Source: Polyangium spumosum
GTDB lineage: Bacteria > Myxococcota_A > Polyangia > Polyangiales > Polyangiaceae
Assembly (NCBI RefSeq): GCF_009649845.1
Contig: NZ_WJIE01000001.1
Span: 853,054 to 917,053 of the forward strand
DNA length: 64,000 nucleotides
Reading direction: 5' to 3'
The notes under the pieces are model-generated. The model was not told the DNA's origin. It ran no database searches and worked only from the letters and a program-made list of their open reading frames with translations. Positions 10,818-19,116 of the stretch are shown piece by piece. The number at the start of each line of letters is the position of its first letter. Within the stretch, counting starts at the first letter, position 1. A program made the position numbers and the translations under genes.

Positions 10818-12536
10818 TCATTTCTCCGGGTCGCCGCCGTCTTGTTTCTTCATCTGCGCGCGAAGCTGCGCGATCGCCTCGCGCATCCTAGCATCGTTCG
10901 GCGAAAGCTCGGCGGCGCGCTCCATCTCGACCCGCGCGCTCGTCTCGAGCCCGGCTGCCATGTAGGCCCGCGCCAGGGTGAGCCGGTACTCGCCGACACC
11001 AGGGGCGAGCTTCACCGCGCGCCTCGCGAAATCGATGGCGCGGCGGTTGTTCTGGCCCGTCTTGAGCGTGCAAAAGGCGACACGCTCGTGCGGCCGCGGG
11101 TCGTCTCCCCTCGCTTTGCAGACGTTCGCGAAGCTCATGGCCGCCTCCGACCAGCGCCCCTGGCTGGCCTCGTACTCGGCCTGCCGCAAGAACCCGTCCG
11201 CGAGCTCCGCCGCCGCTTGCTGCTGGATCTCGGCCGCCTTCCGCGCGAGGCCCTCGTCCTCGGGCGCGAGCGCCACCGCGAGCCTGTAGGCGTTCGCCGC
11301 GGCCGCGAGATCCTTGCGCTCGAGCGCCACCTTCGCCGCCAGCACGTACCGCTCGAGCTGCAGACGCCGCGCCTCGTTTCGCGTCGCGTCGTAGCGGCGC
11401 GTGTGATCACCCGCCGGCGGAGCCTGCGTCACGGGCACGGCGGGCGCGCCGCCCACGTCGCCCGCCGCGCGCCGCAGGGGGTTGCTCCCGAGCTTCGCGC
11501 TGAAGGTCCGACGGAGCCGCACGCTCTCCGGGCTCGTGTCCTCGCCGACGAGGCGCCCCGCCGACGTCGGCGGCACGCTCGCCGGCGGATCCTCGGCCGC
11601 CGCGACGACCGCGGGGATGTCGGTCGGATCGTGCTCGAGCAGCGCCGCCATCGTCCGGTTCCGCCGCGTCTGCTCGAGGTACGCGTCGTACTCCGCGCGG
11701 CGCTGCTTCGACGTGAGCACGTCGTGCGCGAGCGTGAGCCGGTCGAAGATCGCCTCGATCCGCTGCTTGTACGAGCCGAGCTTCTTGCGGAAATACTTGT
11801 CCGGATGGAACTCCGGCGCGAGCACCCAGTACGCGCTCTTGATCGCCTTCTTGTCCGCGTCGGTCGGGACCCCGAGCAGCTCGTAGTGGTTGCGCTCGTC
11901 GAGCGCGTCGTGGATCTCGAGGACCCGCTTCTTCTTCGCGTGATCGAGCTCGACGGGCTCCTCGAGCTCCGGATCGACGATCCGCGGCGGCTGCTCGACG
12001 GTGAGCTCGATCCCGCGGCGCGTCACGGGCGGCGCCTCGACGCCCGTGTCGGTGCCGCTGCGGCGCTCGGCGGAGAGCTCGATGCTGCGTCGGGTCGGCG
12101 GCGGCAGCTCCGCGAGCGGCTCGAAGCTGCGACGGCTCGCGGGCGGCGTCTCCACCGTCGCCTCGAACCTGCGCGACGACGGCCCCGCGCCGAAGCCTGC
12201 GTCGAAGCTTCGACTCGAAGGGCCCTCGCCTCCGCGGCTCGAGACGGAGCTCGAGGTCGGCGCCACGCTCGGGTAGGCGCGGCGGGACACCGGGGCCTTG
12301 GGTTCGTTGAAGTCGACGGCGCCGAGCACGAAGAGCCGATCCAGCGCCGTCGTCACCTCGGCCTGCGAGAGGCCGGTGATCAGCGAGAGCTCACGCTCGC
12401 TCACCACGCCGTCGATGCGCGAGAGCAGGTAAGCCTCGTCGGGCCTCATCGGCAGCGACTTGATGTCGCACCCGGGCACCGGCCTGGGAACACGCACCAT
12501 GGGGAAACCGGACGTAGCGGACTCGAAACCGAGCAT
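10818..12536 (-). CDS. J-domain protein with N-terminal regulator-like domain and TPRs
   Basis: 572 residues. Residues about 30-80 form a small helical module (IDGVVSERELSLITGLSQAE) shared in style with the proline-rich protein at 7.4-8.9 kb. A Ser/Arg/Pro-rich linker (85-200) has repeated SRR-FE motifs. A J-domain spans about 216-286 with the essential HPD at 244-246 (PEFHPDKYF). The C-terminal 200 residues are TPR-like (AAKVALERKDLAAAANAYRLA and following). It lacks the Gly/Phe and zinc-finger regions of DnaJ, so it is a class C J-protein. J-domains stimulate Hsp70 ATP hydrolysis; the gene lies 82 nt upstream of dnaK, so this is the likely partner. The TPRs would supply client binding (inference). 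Confidence 0.88.
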   Translation of the reverse strand: MLGFESATSGFPMVRVPRPVPGCDIKSLPMRPDEAYLLSRIDGVVSERELSLITGLSQAEVTTALDRLFVLGAVDFNEPKAPVSRRAYPSVAPTSSSVSSRGGEGPSSRSFDAGFGAGPSSRRFEATVETPPASRRSFEPLAELPPPTRRSIELSAERRSGTDTGVEAPPVTRRGIELTVEQPPRIVDPELEEPVELDHAKKKRVLEIHDALDERNHYELLGVPTDADKKAIKSAYWVLAPEFHPDKYFRKKLGSYKQRIEAIFDRLTLAHDVLTSKQRRAEYDAYLEQTRRNRTMAALLEHDPTDIPAVVAAAEDPPASVPPTSAGRLVGEDTSPESVRLRRTFSAKLGSNPLRRAAGDVGGAPAVPVTQAPPAGDHTRRYDATRNEARRLQLERYVLAAKVALERKDLAAAANAYRLAVALAPEDEGLARKAAEIQQQAAAELADGFLRQAEYEASQGRWSEAAMSFANVCKARGDDPRPHERVAFCTLKTGQNNRRAIDFARRAVKLAPGVGEYRLTLARAYMAAGLETSARVEMERAAELSPNDARMREAIAQLRAQMKKQDGGDPEK

Positions 12537-12541
12537 TCAGT

Positions 12542-13516
12542 CTAGTGAGGATCGAGCGCCCCCCGCAACGCGGCCGGAGGCCGAGGCGGCACGAAGCCCC
12601 CGAGCCACGCCTCCGGCCATGCCGCGATGCGTCGTTCGAGCTCCTCCGTGATTCGCGTCACGAGAACGTCCTCGGCGCAAGGATCCGGACCGAGATCGTC
12701 CAGAGGAATCCGGGAGATCTCGACCACCGGGTATGACGAACGAGGGTTCGAAGACGCTGGCGCGGGAGGCGCACACGTGCCGACGACCACCGCTGCCCGT
12801 CGCGCGAGCGCGATACGCGCCGGCCCGACGGGGACGAGGACGTCCGCGCCGCAGAGGCGTCGGGTGATCGAGGGCACGCGCGCGGGGATGTCGACGAGAA
12901 ATCCCACGGCGCGTCCTTCCGCGAGCTCGCGCGCGATGGAGAGGGCGACGCCGCGCCGGCCTCGATAAAGCGAACGAACACCACGCGGGCGACGCAGCCG
13001 CTCGTAGAGCTCGGTGAAGCGCGGGTCGTAACTCTCGCGCGCGACGGTCGCGACGGGAAAACCCTCCTCGACGAGCAGCGCGGCCATGCGCTCCCAGGGT
13101 CCGAGGTGCGCCGCGACGAACACCACGCCCCGCCCCTCCGCGAGCGCCTCCTCGAACACACGCCGCGACGCGGGATCGAGCGAGAGCCGCGCGCCCGCGC
13201 GCTCGCCGGGTCGCAAGAGATCGAGCGTGTCGGCGAGCATCTCCGCGACCGTCACGAAGACATCTCTCACGCGCGGCCTTCTGGCACCGAGACCGGCCTC
13301 GAGCCGCGCGGCGACGACGCGCCGCGCGCGCGGCAGGACGAGGTACGCGACGAAAGCGAGCGCGCGACAAACCAAGCGGAGGGCTCGCCGCGGCAGGAGC
13401 AACGCGACGGCGAGCGAGGCGCGCACGAGCGCGTACACGACGTCGTTCTTCCGCCGTTGCCGCGGGGTCCACGTCCCGCCCTCGCGGACATCGGCGACGG
13501 GCTCCTCGCTCGCCAC
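12542..13516 (-). CDS. LpxL/HtrB-like lysophospholipid acyltransferase
   Basis: 324 residues from GTG at 13516. An N-terminal hydrophobic segment (about 28-60) would anchor it to the inner membrane. The family catalytic motif HX4E is present in VVFVAAHLGPWERM, about residue 137, and the FLVDIPARV segment corresponds to the conserved region after the active site. Lipid A late acyltransferases transfer an acyl chain from acyl-ACP to lipid A. Size and motif fit, but the N-terminus is short and the acceptor cannot be read from sequence, so ornithine or other lipids are possible. Last gene of a sigma/anti-sigma operon (7-nt gap from its neighbour), which would make it a target or effector of envelope control. 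A second family member lies at 63.1-64.0 kb. Confidence 0.8.
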   Translation of the reverse strand: MASEEPVADVREGGTWTPRQRRKNDVVYALVRASLAVALLLPRRALRLVCRALAFVAYLVLPRARRVVAARLEAGLGARRPRVRDVFVTVAEMLADTLDLLRPGERAGARLSLDPASRRVFEEALAEGRGVVFVAAHLGPWERMAALLVEEGFPVATVARESYDPRFTELYERLRRPRGVRSLYRGRRGVALSIARELAEGRAVGFLVDIPARVPSITRRLCGADVLVPVGPARIALARRAAVVVGTCAPPAPASSNPRSSYPVVEISRIPLDDLGPDPCAEDVLVTRITEELERRIAAWPEAWLGGFVPPRPPAALRGALDPH

Positions 13517-13523
13517 GCGCGGC

Positions 13524-14114
13524 TCAGCGCGGACCGGCGTCGCCGAGCGCCGAGTTGATCACCTGATCCTGGATCCGCACGGCCTCGTCGAACGCATCCA
13601 TCGCGGCCTTGCGCGCGCGCTCGCGCCCTTCGCCTTCCGGCAGGGACTTCGCGCGCCGCTCCTCGACGAGCCCGCGCACCTCGAAGAGATGACCGCGGAA
13701 GTACGTCGTCTCCTTCGCCAGCAAGAGCCCCGCGTCGACGTCGCGCAGCGCCGCATCGAACTCGCCACGCGCGCTGCGCAGATCGGCGAGGCGCGCGTAC
13801 GTGTCCGAAAGGACCTCACCTGCCTCGGGCAGCGGCGTCTCGCCTCCGGGACGCGCGCCGCTCGTGAGCGACTCGAGCGACACGATCGCCGCCGCCACGT
13901 CGCCCGAGTCCTCCGCGAGATCGGCCTTGTGGTGCGCCGCGCGCGCCTTCGACAGGAACGCGAGCAGCACCGAATCGACGACCGGCGCGGCGCCGGGCTC
14001 GCACGCCGAAGGTTGCATCGCAGCGCGCTCCGACCGCGCGCAGTTCACGCCGATCGCCCCGAGCACCACGAGGCCGAGCGCCGCGATCGTCATCCTCGCC
14101 GAGCGGCGCGTCAT
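13524..14114 (-). CDS. Small membrane-anchored protein of unknown function
   Basis: 196 residues. The ATG at 14114 overlaps the preceding stop (ATGA). An in-frame GTG four codons upstream is possible but less attractive. A hydrophobic N-terminus (MTIAALGLVVLGAIGVNC) is a signal anchor, or a weak lipobox with Cys about 25. The rest is helical and charged: repeated Ala-rich amphipathic helices (KARAAHHKADLAEDSGDVAAAIVSLESL and EFDAALRDVDAGLLLAKET) that look like degenerate TPRs. No family recognised. Third gene of the coupled sigma/anti-sigma/acyltransferase operon. Confidence 0.72.
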   Translation of the reverse strand: MTRRSARMTIAALGLVVLGAIGVNCARSERAAMQPSACEPGAAPVVDSVLLAFLSKARAAHHKADLAEDSGDVAAAIVSLESLTSGARPGGETPLPEAGEVLSDTYARLADLRSARGEFDAALRDVDAGLLLAKETTYFRGHLFEVRGLVEERRAKSLPEGEGRERARKAAMDAFDEAVRIQDQVINSALGDAGPR

Positions 14115-14821
14115 CGCACACCCCACAAGGCGAAGCGGTTCTGCCGGAGCTCCGTGGCGCGCGTGCTCGCGATCCTGTCGACGCGCGCCGAAGCGCCGCC
14201 CACGCGCGGGAACGGCGTGTCGAAGAGCTCGCCTGCCGAGCGGGATCGCGAGAGCTCCGGCGCCTCCGCGACCGCGCTGTCCGACGAAGGCTGCAGCGTG
14301 AGCACGAAGCCCGCGGCCGCCGCGGCTGCCATGACGACCGCCGCCGTGACGACCGAGAGCACGCGCCCCTTGCGCGGCTCTGCCGACGCGCGGCGGAGCG
14401 CGCGCGCGATGAGCGCCTCGTTCCGGAGCGGCTCGATCGCGCGTGGCCTGTGCGCCGCCACGAGCGCCGCTGCGAGCTCCACGAGCGGCGCGCCGTGCTC
14501 CTCGCCGCGCGCGCTTTCCAGCGCATCACGCAGCCGCGTGGCCCCCGCGCGCTCGGAGGCCGTCGGCGGTTCGTCCTCGCCCTCGGCGCGCGCCTCGTGG
14601 TTGCCGAGCGCGCGCTCGATCAGCGCGTCGTTCAGCGCGTCGTCGATCCCTGCCGGCGCGCTCGCGGAGCGCAGCACCACGGCGAGCGGGTGCTCGCCCT
14701 TCTCCAGCGCCGCGCGCAGCGCATCGGCCTCCGCGAGCTCCTCGGGGGACGGCGGCGGCTCGTCCTCGAACGTCACGCGCTCGTCCGGACGAACCAGCCT
14801 GAGTTTGTGCTCCCTTTTCAT
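14111..14821 (-). CDS. Putative anti-sigma factor, single-pass membrane protein
   Basis: 236 residues. The start overlaps the sigma-factor stop by 4 nt (ATGA), the usual arrangement for an ECF sigma and its antagonist. The N-terminal about 165 residues are acidic, helical and presumably cytoplasmic, with two similar segments (EADALRAALEKGEHPLAVVLRSA and ATRLRDALESARGEEHGAPLVELAA) suggesting an internal duplication. One transmembrane helix lies at about 167-190 (VVTAAVVMAAAAAAGFVLTL), then a short outer tail. I see no HxxxCxxC zinc anti-sigma motif, so assignment rests on topology and context. It would hold the sigma factor at the membrane until an envelope signal releases it. Confidence 0.65.
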   Translation of the reverse strand: MKREHKLRLVRPDERVTFEDEPPPSPEELAEADALRAALEKGEHPLAVVLRSASAPAGIDDALNDALIERALGNHEARAEGEDEPPTASERAGATRLRDALESARGEEHGAPLVELAAALVAAHRPRAIEPLRNEALIARALRRASAEPRKGRVLSVVTAAVVMAAAAAAGFVLTLQPSSDSAVAEAPELSRSRSAGELFDTPFPRVGGASARVDRIASTRATELRQNRFALWGVR

Positions 14822-15567
14822 CGCGGAGCCTCCCTCGACGCGAGCTTACCCTCGCCTGCGCGGGGCACGTCGATCGCCTTCTTCAGCGCCGCGAGCGCGC
14901 GGTGCAGCACCACGTCGAACGTCGACACCGTCACGCCGAGCGCGCTCGCCACCTCTTCGCGTGATCGCTCCTCGAGCACGCGCAGCCGGATCGCCTCGGC
15001 GTAACGCGGGTGGATCGATCGCAGCGCCGCCTCGACACGCGCGCGCGCCTCGGCGAGGTCCCGCTTCTCGCAGAGCTCCGCCTCCCCGTTCGCCTGCGGA
15101 TCGGCCTCGGCCGCGTCGATCTCGCGCTGCAGATCGTCGGGCTCGTACAGCGTCTCGCGCTTGCGCGAGCGCAGGATGTCGTACGCGATCCGCATCCCCA
15201 CCACGCGCAGCCACGGGTACACGCCCGCGTCTTGCCACTGGAACTGGTGGAACCGCTCGACCACACGCGCGTACGTCTCGGCGAGCGCGTCCTGCGCGAG
15301 CGCCTCGCGACCGAGCCGCGGCAGGAGCACCGAGCGGTAGAGGATGGGCCCGTAACGGCGCAGGATCTGCCCGAGCGCCGCGCGATCACCGGCCCTCGCG
15401 CGCTCGCAGAGCTCGCGCTCCGCTTCGAGATCCGTACGCGCAACGGCCACGGACGCCACGATACCCGGACTCGGCCTCTGCCGCACAGCCTCGACCGGCG
15501 CGGGCTTCGGACGCGGCGCGCGAGGTGCGCGGCGACCGAGCCCGACCGCGAGCAAAAGCGCCGCCAT
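14818..15567 (-). CDS. RNA polymerase sigma factor, ECF/sigma-70 family
   Basis: About 249 residues from the ATG at 15567. The first 40 residues are Pro/Arg-rich and not conserved-looking, so GTG at 15459 or 15450 (about 210 residues) is a real alternative; none has a clear Shine-Dalgarno. Region 2 is evident (LGQILRRYGPILYRSVLLPRL through the VYPWLRVVGMRIAYDILRSR helix) and region 4 as a helix-turn-helix (YAEAIRLRVLEERSREEVASALGVTVSTFDVVLHRALAALKKAI). No region 1.1 or 3, as expected for an ECF factor. It directs RNA polymerase to a small regulon. It heads a coupled set with a putative anti-sigma factor, an anchored protein and an LpxL-like acyltransferase, suggesting control of envelope lipid composition (inference). 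Confidence 0.88.
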   Translation of the reverse strand: MAALLLAVGLGRRAPRAPRPKPAPVEAVRQRPSPGIVASVAVARTDLEAERELCERARAGDRAALGQILRRYGPILYRSVLLPRLGREALAQDALAETYARVVERFHQFQWQDAGVYPWLRVVGMRIAYDILRSRKRETLYEPDDLQREIDAAEADPQANGEAELCEKRDLAEARARVEAALRSIHPRYAEAIRLRVLEERSREEVASALGVTVSTFDVVLHRALAALKKAIDVPRAGEGKLASREAPR

Positions 15568-15765
15568 CGGATCGAGGGCGGGCGGCGCGAGCGGACGGAA
15601 CGCGAGGGCTTCTGCTTGCACGCCCGGAGAACGGCCCTTGCCGCTCGACCTTACGGGCGATCGCCACCACATTGAGCCCCGGCGCGCGCGGGGCGCGCCC
15701 TCTTCCGGCCTCGAACGGATTTTCTCCGATGGAAACCCCGGATTTTCAGACAAGGGAGCGTCGAC

Positions 15766-16728
15766 TTGGCTGAAGAAGGACAACCCACGCGGTCGAAGAC
15801 CATGCCTTGCGAGCGCTGCGGCGCGCTCAACGGGGCGGGCTTCGATCGCTGCGTGCGCTGCGGACACGCGCTCTCCACGGTCGCTCGTTCGGTCGATCGC
15901 CTCGGCGCGCGCCTCGATCCGGAGGCCTTGCTCGCCTCGAAGTTCGTGATGGGACTCACGATCCTGGTCTTTGCGGCGCAGATCTACGTCGCGCTGCGCA
16001 CCCGGGGCACCGGGGACGTGCTCTCGGCGCTGCTTCGCCCGGCGCCGATCGACACCCTCCGGTTCGGAGCGCTTCACGCCTTGCTCGTCTTCGCGGAGCC
16101 GTGGCGGCTCGTCTCCGCGGTGTTCGTGCATTTCGGCGCCCTGCACCTGCTCGGCAACATGTTCGTCTTCTCGTGGCTCGGCCGGATCGCCGAGCCCGCC
16201 GTGGGCCCGGCGCGCCTCGTCCTCACGTACGTCGTGTCCGGCGTCGCGGGGTTCGTCGCATCGATGGCCTACACGTTCCTGTTCGACCCCTCGGGTGGTG
16301 GGCTGACGGCGGGCGCGAGCGGCGCCGTCTTCGGGATCATGGGCCTCGTGGTGGCGATGCTCTACCGGCAGCGAAACCCGCAGTGGAAGCGGTTCGCCCT
16401 GCAGGCCGTGCTCCTCAACGTCGTCCTCGGCTTCGCCATCAACCAGGCCCGGGTCGGCGTGCTCATCAACAACATCGCCCACCTCGGCGGCCTCGGCGTC
16501 GGCGTCCTGTTCGGCCTGTATTTTGCCAAACGGGTGTCCGCTTCCAGCCGCAGCGGCAAGTCGGACCTCGGGCTGAACGTCGCCGCGGCGCTGGGGCTCC
16601 TCACGTGCGTGGCTTCGCTCGTCCTGGCGCAGCTCTCGCCGACGTGGCGCGAGCTCGCGCAGGGTGAGGAGCGTTCGTCTCGGCGACCGGTCGAGACCCG
16701 GGTTGTCGATTTCCCGACGAAGCGGTGA
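15766..16728 (+). CDS. Rhomboid-family intramembrane serine protease with zinc ribbon
   Basis: 320 residues. I prefer the TTG at 15766, because GGGAG lies 7-8 nt upstream; an ATG at 15802 has a poorer site but still keeps the first domain. Residues 15-32 form a zinc ribbon (Cys15, 18, 29, 32). The membrane domain has about six helices with rhomboid hallmarks: HLLGNM (His127, Asn131), the nucleophile Ser185 in GASGAVFG and the catalytic His239 in NIAHLGGLGVG. It cleaves transmembrane substrates within the bilayer. Divergent from the sigma-factor operon across a 198-bp gap that contains two copies of CGGATTTTC. The substrate is not indicated; the neighbouring membrane-anchored anti-sigma factor is an appealing but unproven candidate. 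Confidence 0.92.
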   Translation: MAEEGQPTRSKTMPCERCGALNGAGFDRCVRCGHALSTVARSVDRLGARLDPEALLASKFVMGLTILVFAAQIYVALRTRGTGDVLSALLRPAPIDTLRFGALHALLVFAEPWRLVSAVFVHFGALHLLGNMFVFSWLGRIAEPAVGPARLVLTYVVSGVAGFVASMAYTFLFDPSGGGLTAGASGAVFGIMGLVVAMLYRQRNPQWKRFALQAVLLNVVLGFAINQARVGVLINNIAHLGGLGVGVLFGLYFAKRVSASSRSGKSDLGLNVAAALGLLTCVASLVLAQLSPTWRELAQGEERSSRRPVETRVVDFPTKR

Positions 16729-16787
16729 TTGCAAATTCGTCTCCGACCGTCTACCGCCTCGTGTCGATTTCTTCCCGAGGAGACGTC

Positions 16788-17498
16788 ATGTCGCACAGCT
16801 CGCTCCGGCTCGCCCTTCTTGCCTCCGCGGTCGCCCTTGGCGGCTGCACCGTCTACGTCAACAACCGCAACCCGTCGAACCAGCGCCAGCCAGCGCAGGC
16901 GCAGGCGACGCGGCAGCCGACCCGCGGAACCATCCCCCGCCCGACGAACGCCCAGCGCCCCACGCAGACGACGCCCACGCAACCGAACACCACCAAGCCC
17001 GCTGTCGAACCGCCGCGCATCAACGGCAGGATCGCCTTCGGGAACGGCACGCTCGGCGCGTTCAAGGGCTACGCGTACGTGATCCCCGACACGACGACGC
17101 GCATGCCGGACCTCTCCAAGATGGTCCCCTTCGCGACGCTGCTCACCGACAGCTTCATCGTCCAGCGCCAGGAGTTCTCGGGCGGCTTCCCCGGCGTGCT
17201 CGCCCAGGAAGAGTGGTTCGCGATCCGCTACGAGGGCGCTTTCGACGTCCCGCGCGAGTCCGGCTACACCTTCAAGCTCACCTCCGACGACGGCGCCATC
17301 CTGTACATCGACGGCGCGAAGGTCATCGACAACGACGGCCTGCACATGCCCCAGGAGGCCACCGGGACGAAGCTGCTCAAGCCCGGCCGCCACCAGCTCC
17401 GCCTCGACTATTTCCAGGGCCGGAAGGGTACGGTCGCCCTCGCGCTCTCCATGGGCGAAGGTGACGCACCGCCGCGTCCCCTCGTCGGCGTTCGCTAG
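16788..17498 (+). CDS. PA14-domain lipoprotein
   Basis: 236 residues. The ATG at 16788 has GAGGAG 6-10 nt upstream. The signal peptide has a lipobox (AVALGGC, Cys about 20), then an Asn/Gln/Pro/Thr-rich linker (25-75). The C-terminal domain (about 80-230) matches PA14: WFAIRYEGAFDVPRESGYTFKL, then TSDDGAILYIDGAKVIDNDG, which carries the Asp-Asp pair used for calcium and sugar binding in PA14 lectins, and RLDYFQGRKG. Likely an outer-membrane or surface glycan-binding protein. It follows the rhomboid gene by 59 nt on the same strand. Confidence 0.85.
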   Translation: MSHSSLRLALLASAVALGGCTVYVNNRNPSNQRQPAQAQATRQPTRGTIPRPTNAQRPTQTTPTQPNTTKPAVEPPRINGRIAFGNGTLGAFKGYAYVIPDTTTRMPDLSKMVPFATLLTDSFIVQRQEFSGGFPGVLAQEEWFAIRYEGAFDVPRESGYTFKLTSDDGAILYIDGAKVIDNDGLHMPQEATGTKLLKPGRHQLRLDYFQGRKGTVALALSMGEGDAPPRPLVGVR

Positions 17499-17630
17499 CT
17501 CGCGCGCGCGCCCCTCTCCGCACGATCCCGACTCTCTCCACCCCACCGTTCGCCCCGGACCACGACAGCGCTGCACGCCTGCGGCTTATTCGCCGCGCCG
17601 GGTGTCCATGGTGCTATCGTCGCCTCGCGT

Positions 17631-19106
17631 ATGGCGTCGGTGAACCCGCTCTCGCGGGAGCTCGTCTTCAAAATCGTCTATTACGGCCCTGGGCTCGGCG
17701 GGAAGACGACCACGCTCGAGTACATCCACGCGACGGCCAAGCCCGAGCATCGCGGCAAGCTCGTCTCGCTCGCGACGCCCGTCGACCGCACGCTCTACTT
17801 CGACTTCCTGCCGATGCGCTTGCCGCCCATCCGCGGCATGAACGTCCGCCTGCAGCTCTTCACCGTCCCCGGGCAGGTCTACTTCAACGCGACACGCAAG
17901 CTCGTCCTCACCGGCGCCGACGGCATCGTCTTCGTGAGCGACTCGCAGATCGCGCGCGCGGACGCCAACCTCGAGAGCTTCGACAACCTCCGCGACAACC
18001 TCGCCGATCAGGGCCGGAACGTCGCGGACATGCCGCTCGTCTTCCAGCACAACAAGCGCGACCTGCCCGATGTCCTCCCCATGGAGGAGATCGACAGGAT
18101 GCTGAACCGTTACGGCGCGCCATCCCTCCCCGCGTCGGCGAAGACGGGCCTCGGCGTGTACGAGACGCTCGAGCGCATCACGCAGGTCGTGCTCGCGTCG
18201 TTCGAGTCGCAGATCCCCGAGTCGGTGCGCGCCGCGGCCGCAGAGGCCTACGATCCGGCCGAAGAAGGGCTCGCCGCCGCGCTCCGCGACGCCTCGCGCA
18301 GCGACCGTCCGCCCGTGAGCGCCGCGATGGTCAACCGCGTCGAGCCGAGCCGCGCCTGGGGCAGCGTGCCTCCCGATACGGGCCTCGAGGAGCCCGATGA
18401 GCTGAAGAGCGCCGCGATGCGCCCGCCTCCCCTGCCCGTCACGAGCTTCCCCGAGGCGCACGAAGAGCCCGCTCCGTCGAGCGCGCAGCTCGCGATCGCG
18501 CCGCCCGCAGAGGCGCCGATCCTCCCGAAGACCGAGTCCGTGCGGCCTCCGCCGCCTGCGTCGGTGCAGTCTCCGCCCACGGTGGGCAGGCCTCGCGCTC
18601 CCGAGTCCGTGCGTAGCCGGACGCGTGGCTCCGTCTTCCCGCCGCCGAAGCCCTTCGCGCCGCTCGTCCCGCAAGCGCCGACGTCCGCGCCGTCGACGCC
18701 TGGCTCGCCCGTGAACATCGCGGCGAAGGCCGACGCAGGCGGGCCCTTCGAGGCGCCGCGTGGCTCCGGGATGTCGTTCGTGGAGCTCTGGCCCGACGGC
18801 GATCACGCGCTCGTGCACAACGTCGAGTCGGCCATCGCGGGGGGTCGATATGCCGAGGCGATCGAGCAGTGTGATGGCCTCGTGTCGCGACAGCTCGCGA
18901 GCGCCGCGAGCTTGTTCGGCGCCTCGGACGCGCCGCGTGATCCCGCGGCGGTGACGCTGCTCCTCGGGCTCGATGGACGCCGTTACCTGTCCTTCCGCGG
19001 GGCCGTGCGCGCGGCGCGCGGGGGCGGGAAGATGACGGCGCGCGACGCGCTCGCGGCCTACGCGTTCGCCATCGACGCGCGGCTCGCGCGAAGCTCGATT
19101 CGCTAG
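17631..19106 (+). CDS. MglA-type small GTPase with long C-terminal extension
   Basis: 491 residues. The first 195 are an MglA/Ras-like G domain: P-loop GPGLGGKT at 19-26, the MglA-specific TVPGQV (78-83) in place of DxxG, NKRD at 141-144 and SAK at 169-171. MglA proteins are molecular switches; the M. xanthus namesake sets cell polarity and gliding direction. MglA itself is only about 195 residues. Here about 170 residues of Pro/Ala/Ser-rich linker follow and then a conserved-looking helical domain (about 375-491: HNVESAIAGGRYAEAIEQCD, ALAAYAFAIDARL). No cognate roadblock (MglB) gene is adjacent. No Shine-Dalgarno is visible; TATCGT ends 10 nt before the ATG. It converges with rodA with only 10 nt between stops. 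Confidence 0.88.
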   Translation: MASVNPLSRELVFKIVYYGPGLGGKTTTLEYIHATAKPEHRGKLVSLATPVDRTLYFDFLPMRLPPIRGMNVRLQLFTVPGQVYFNATRKLVLTGADGIVFVSDSQIARADANLESFDNLRDNLADQGRNVADMPLVFQHNKRDLPDVLPMEEIDRMLNRYGAPSLPASAKTGLGVYETLERITQVVLASFESQIPESVRAAAAEAYDPAEEGLAAALRDASRSDRPPVSAAMVNRVEPSRAWGSVPPDTGLEEPDELKSAAMRPPPLPVTSFPEAHEEPAPSSAQLAIAPPAEAPILPKTESVRPPPPASVQSPPTVGRPRAPESVRSRTRGSVFPPPKPFAPLVPQAPTSAPSTPGSPVNIAAKADAGGPFEAPRGSGMSFVELWPDGDHALVHNVESAIAGGRYAEAIEQCDGLVSRQLASAASLFGASDAPRDPAAVTLLLGLDGRRYLSFRGAVRAARGGGKMTARDALAAYAFAIDARLARSSIR

Positions 19107-19116
19107 CGAGCTCGGT

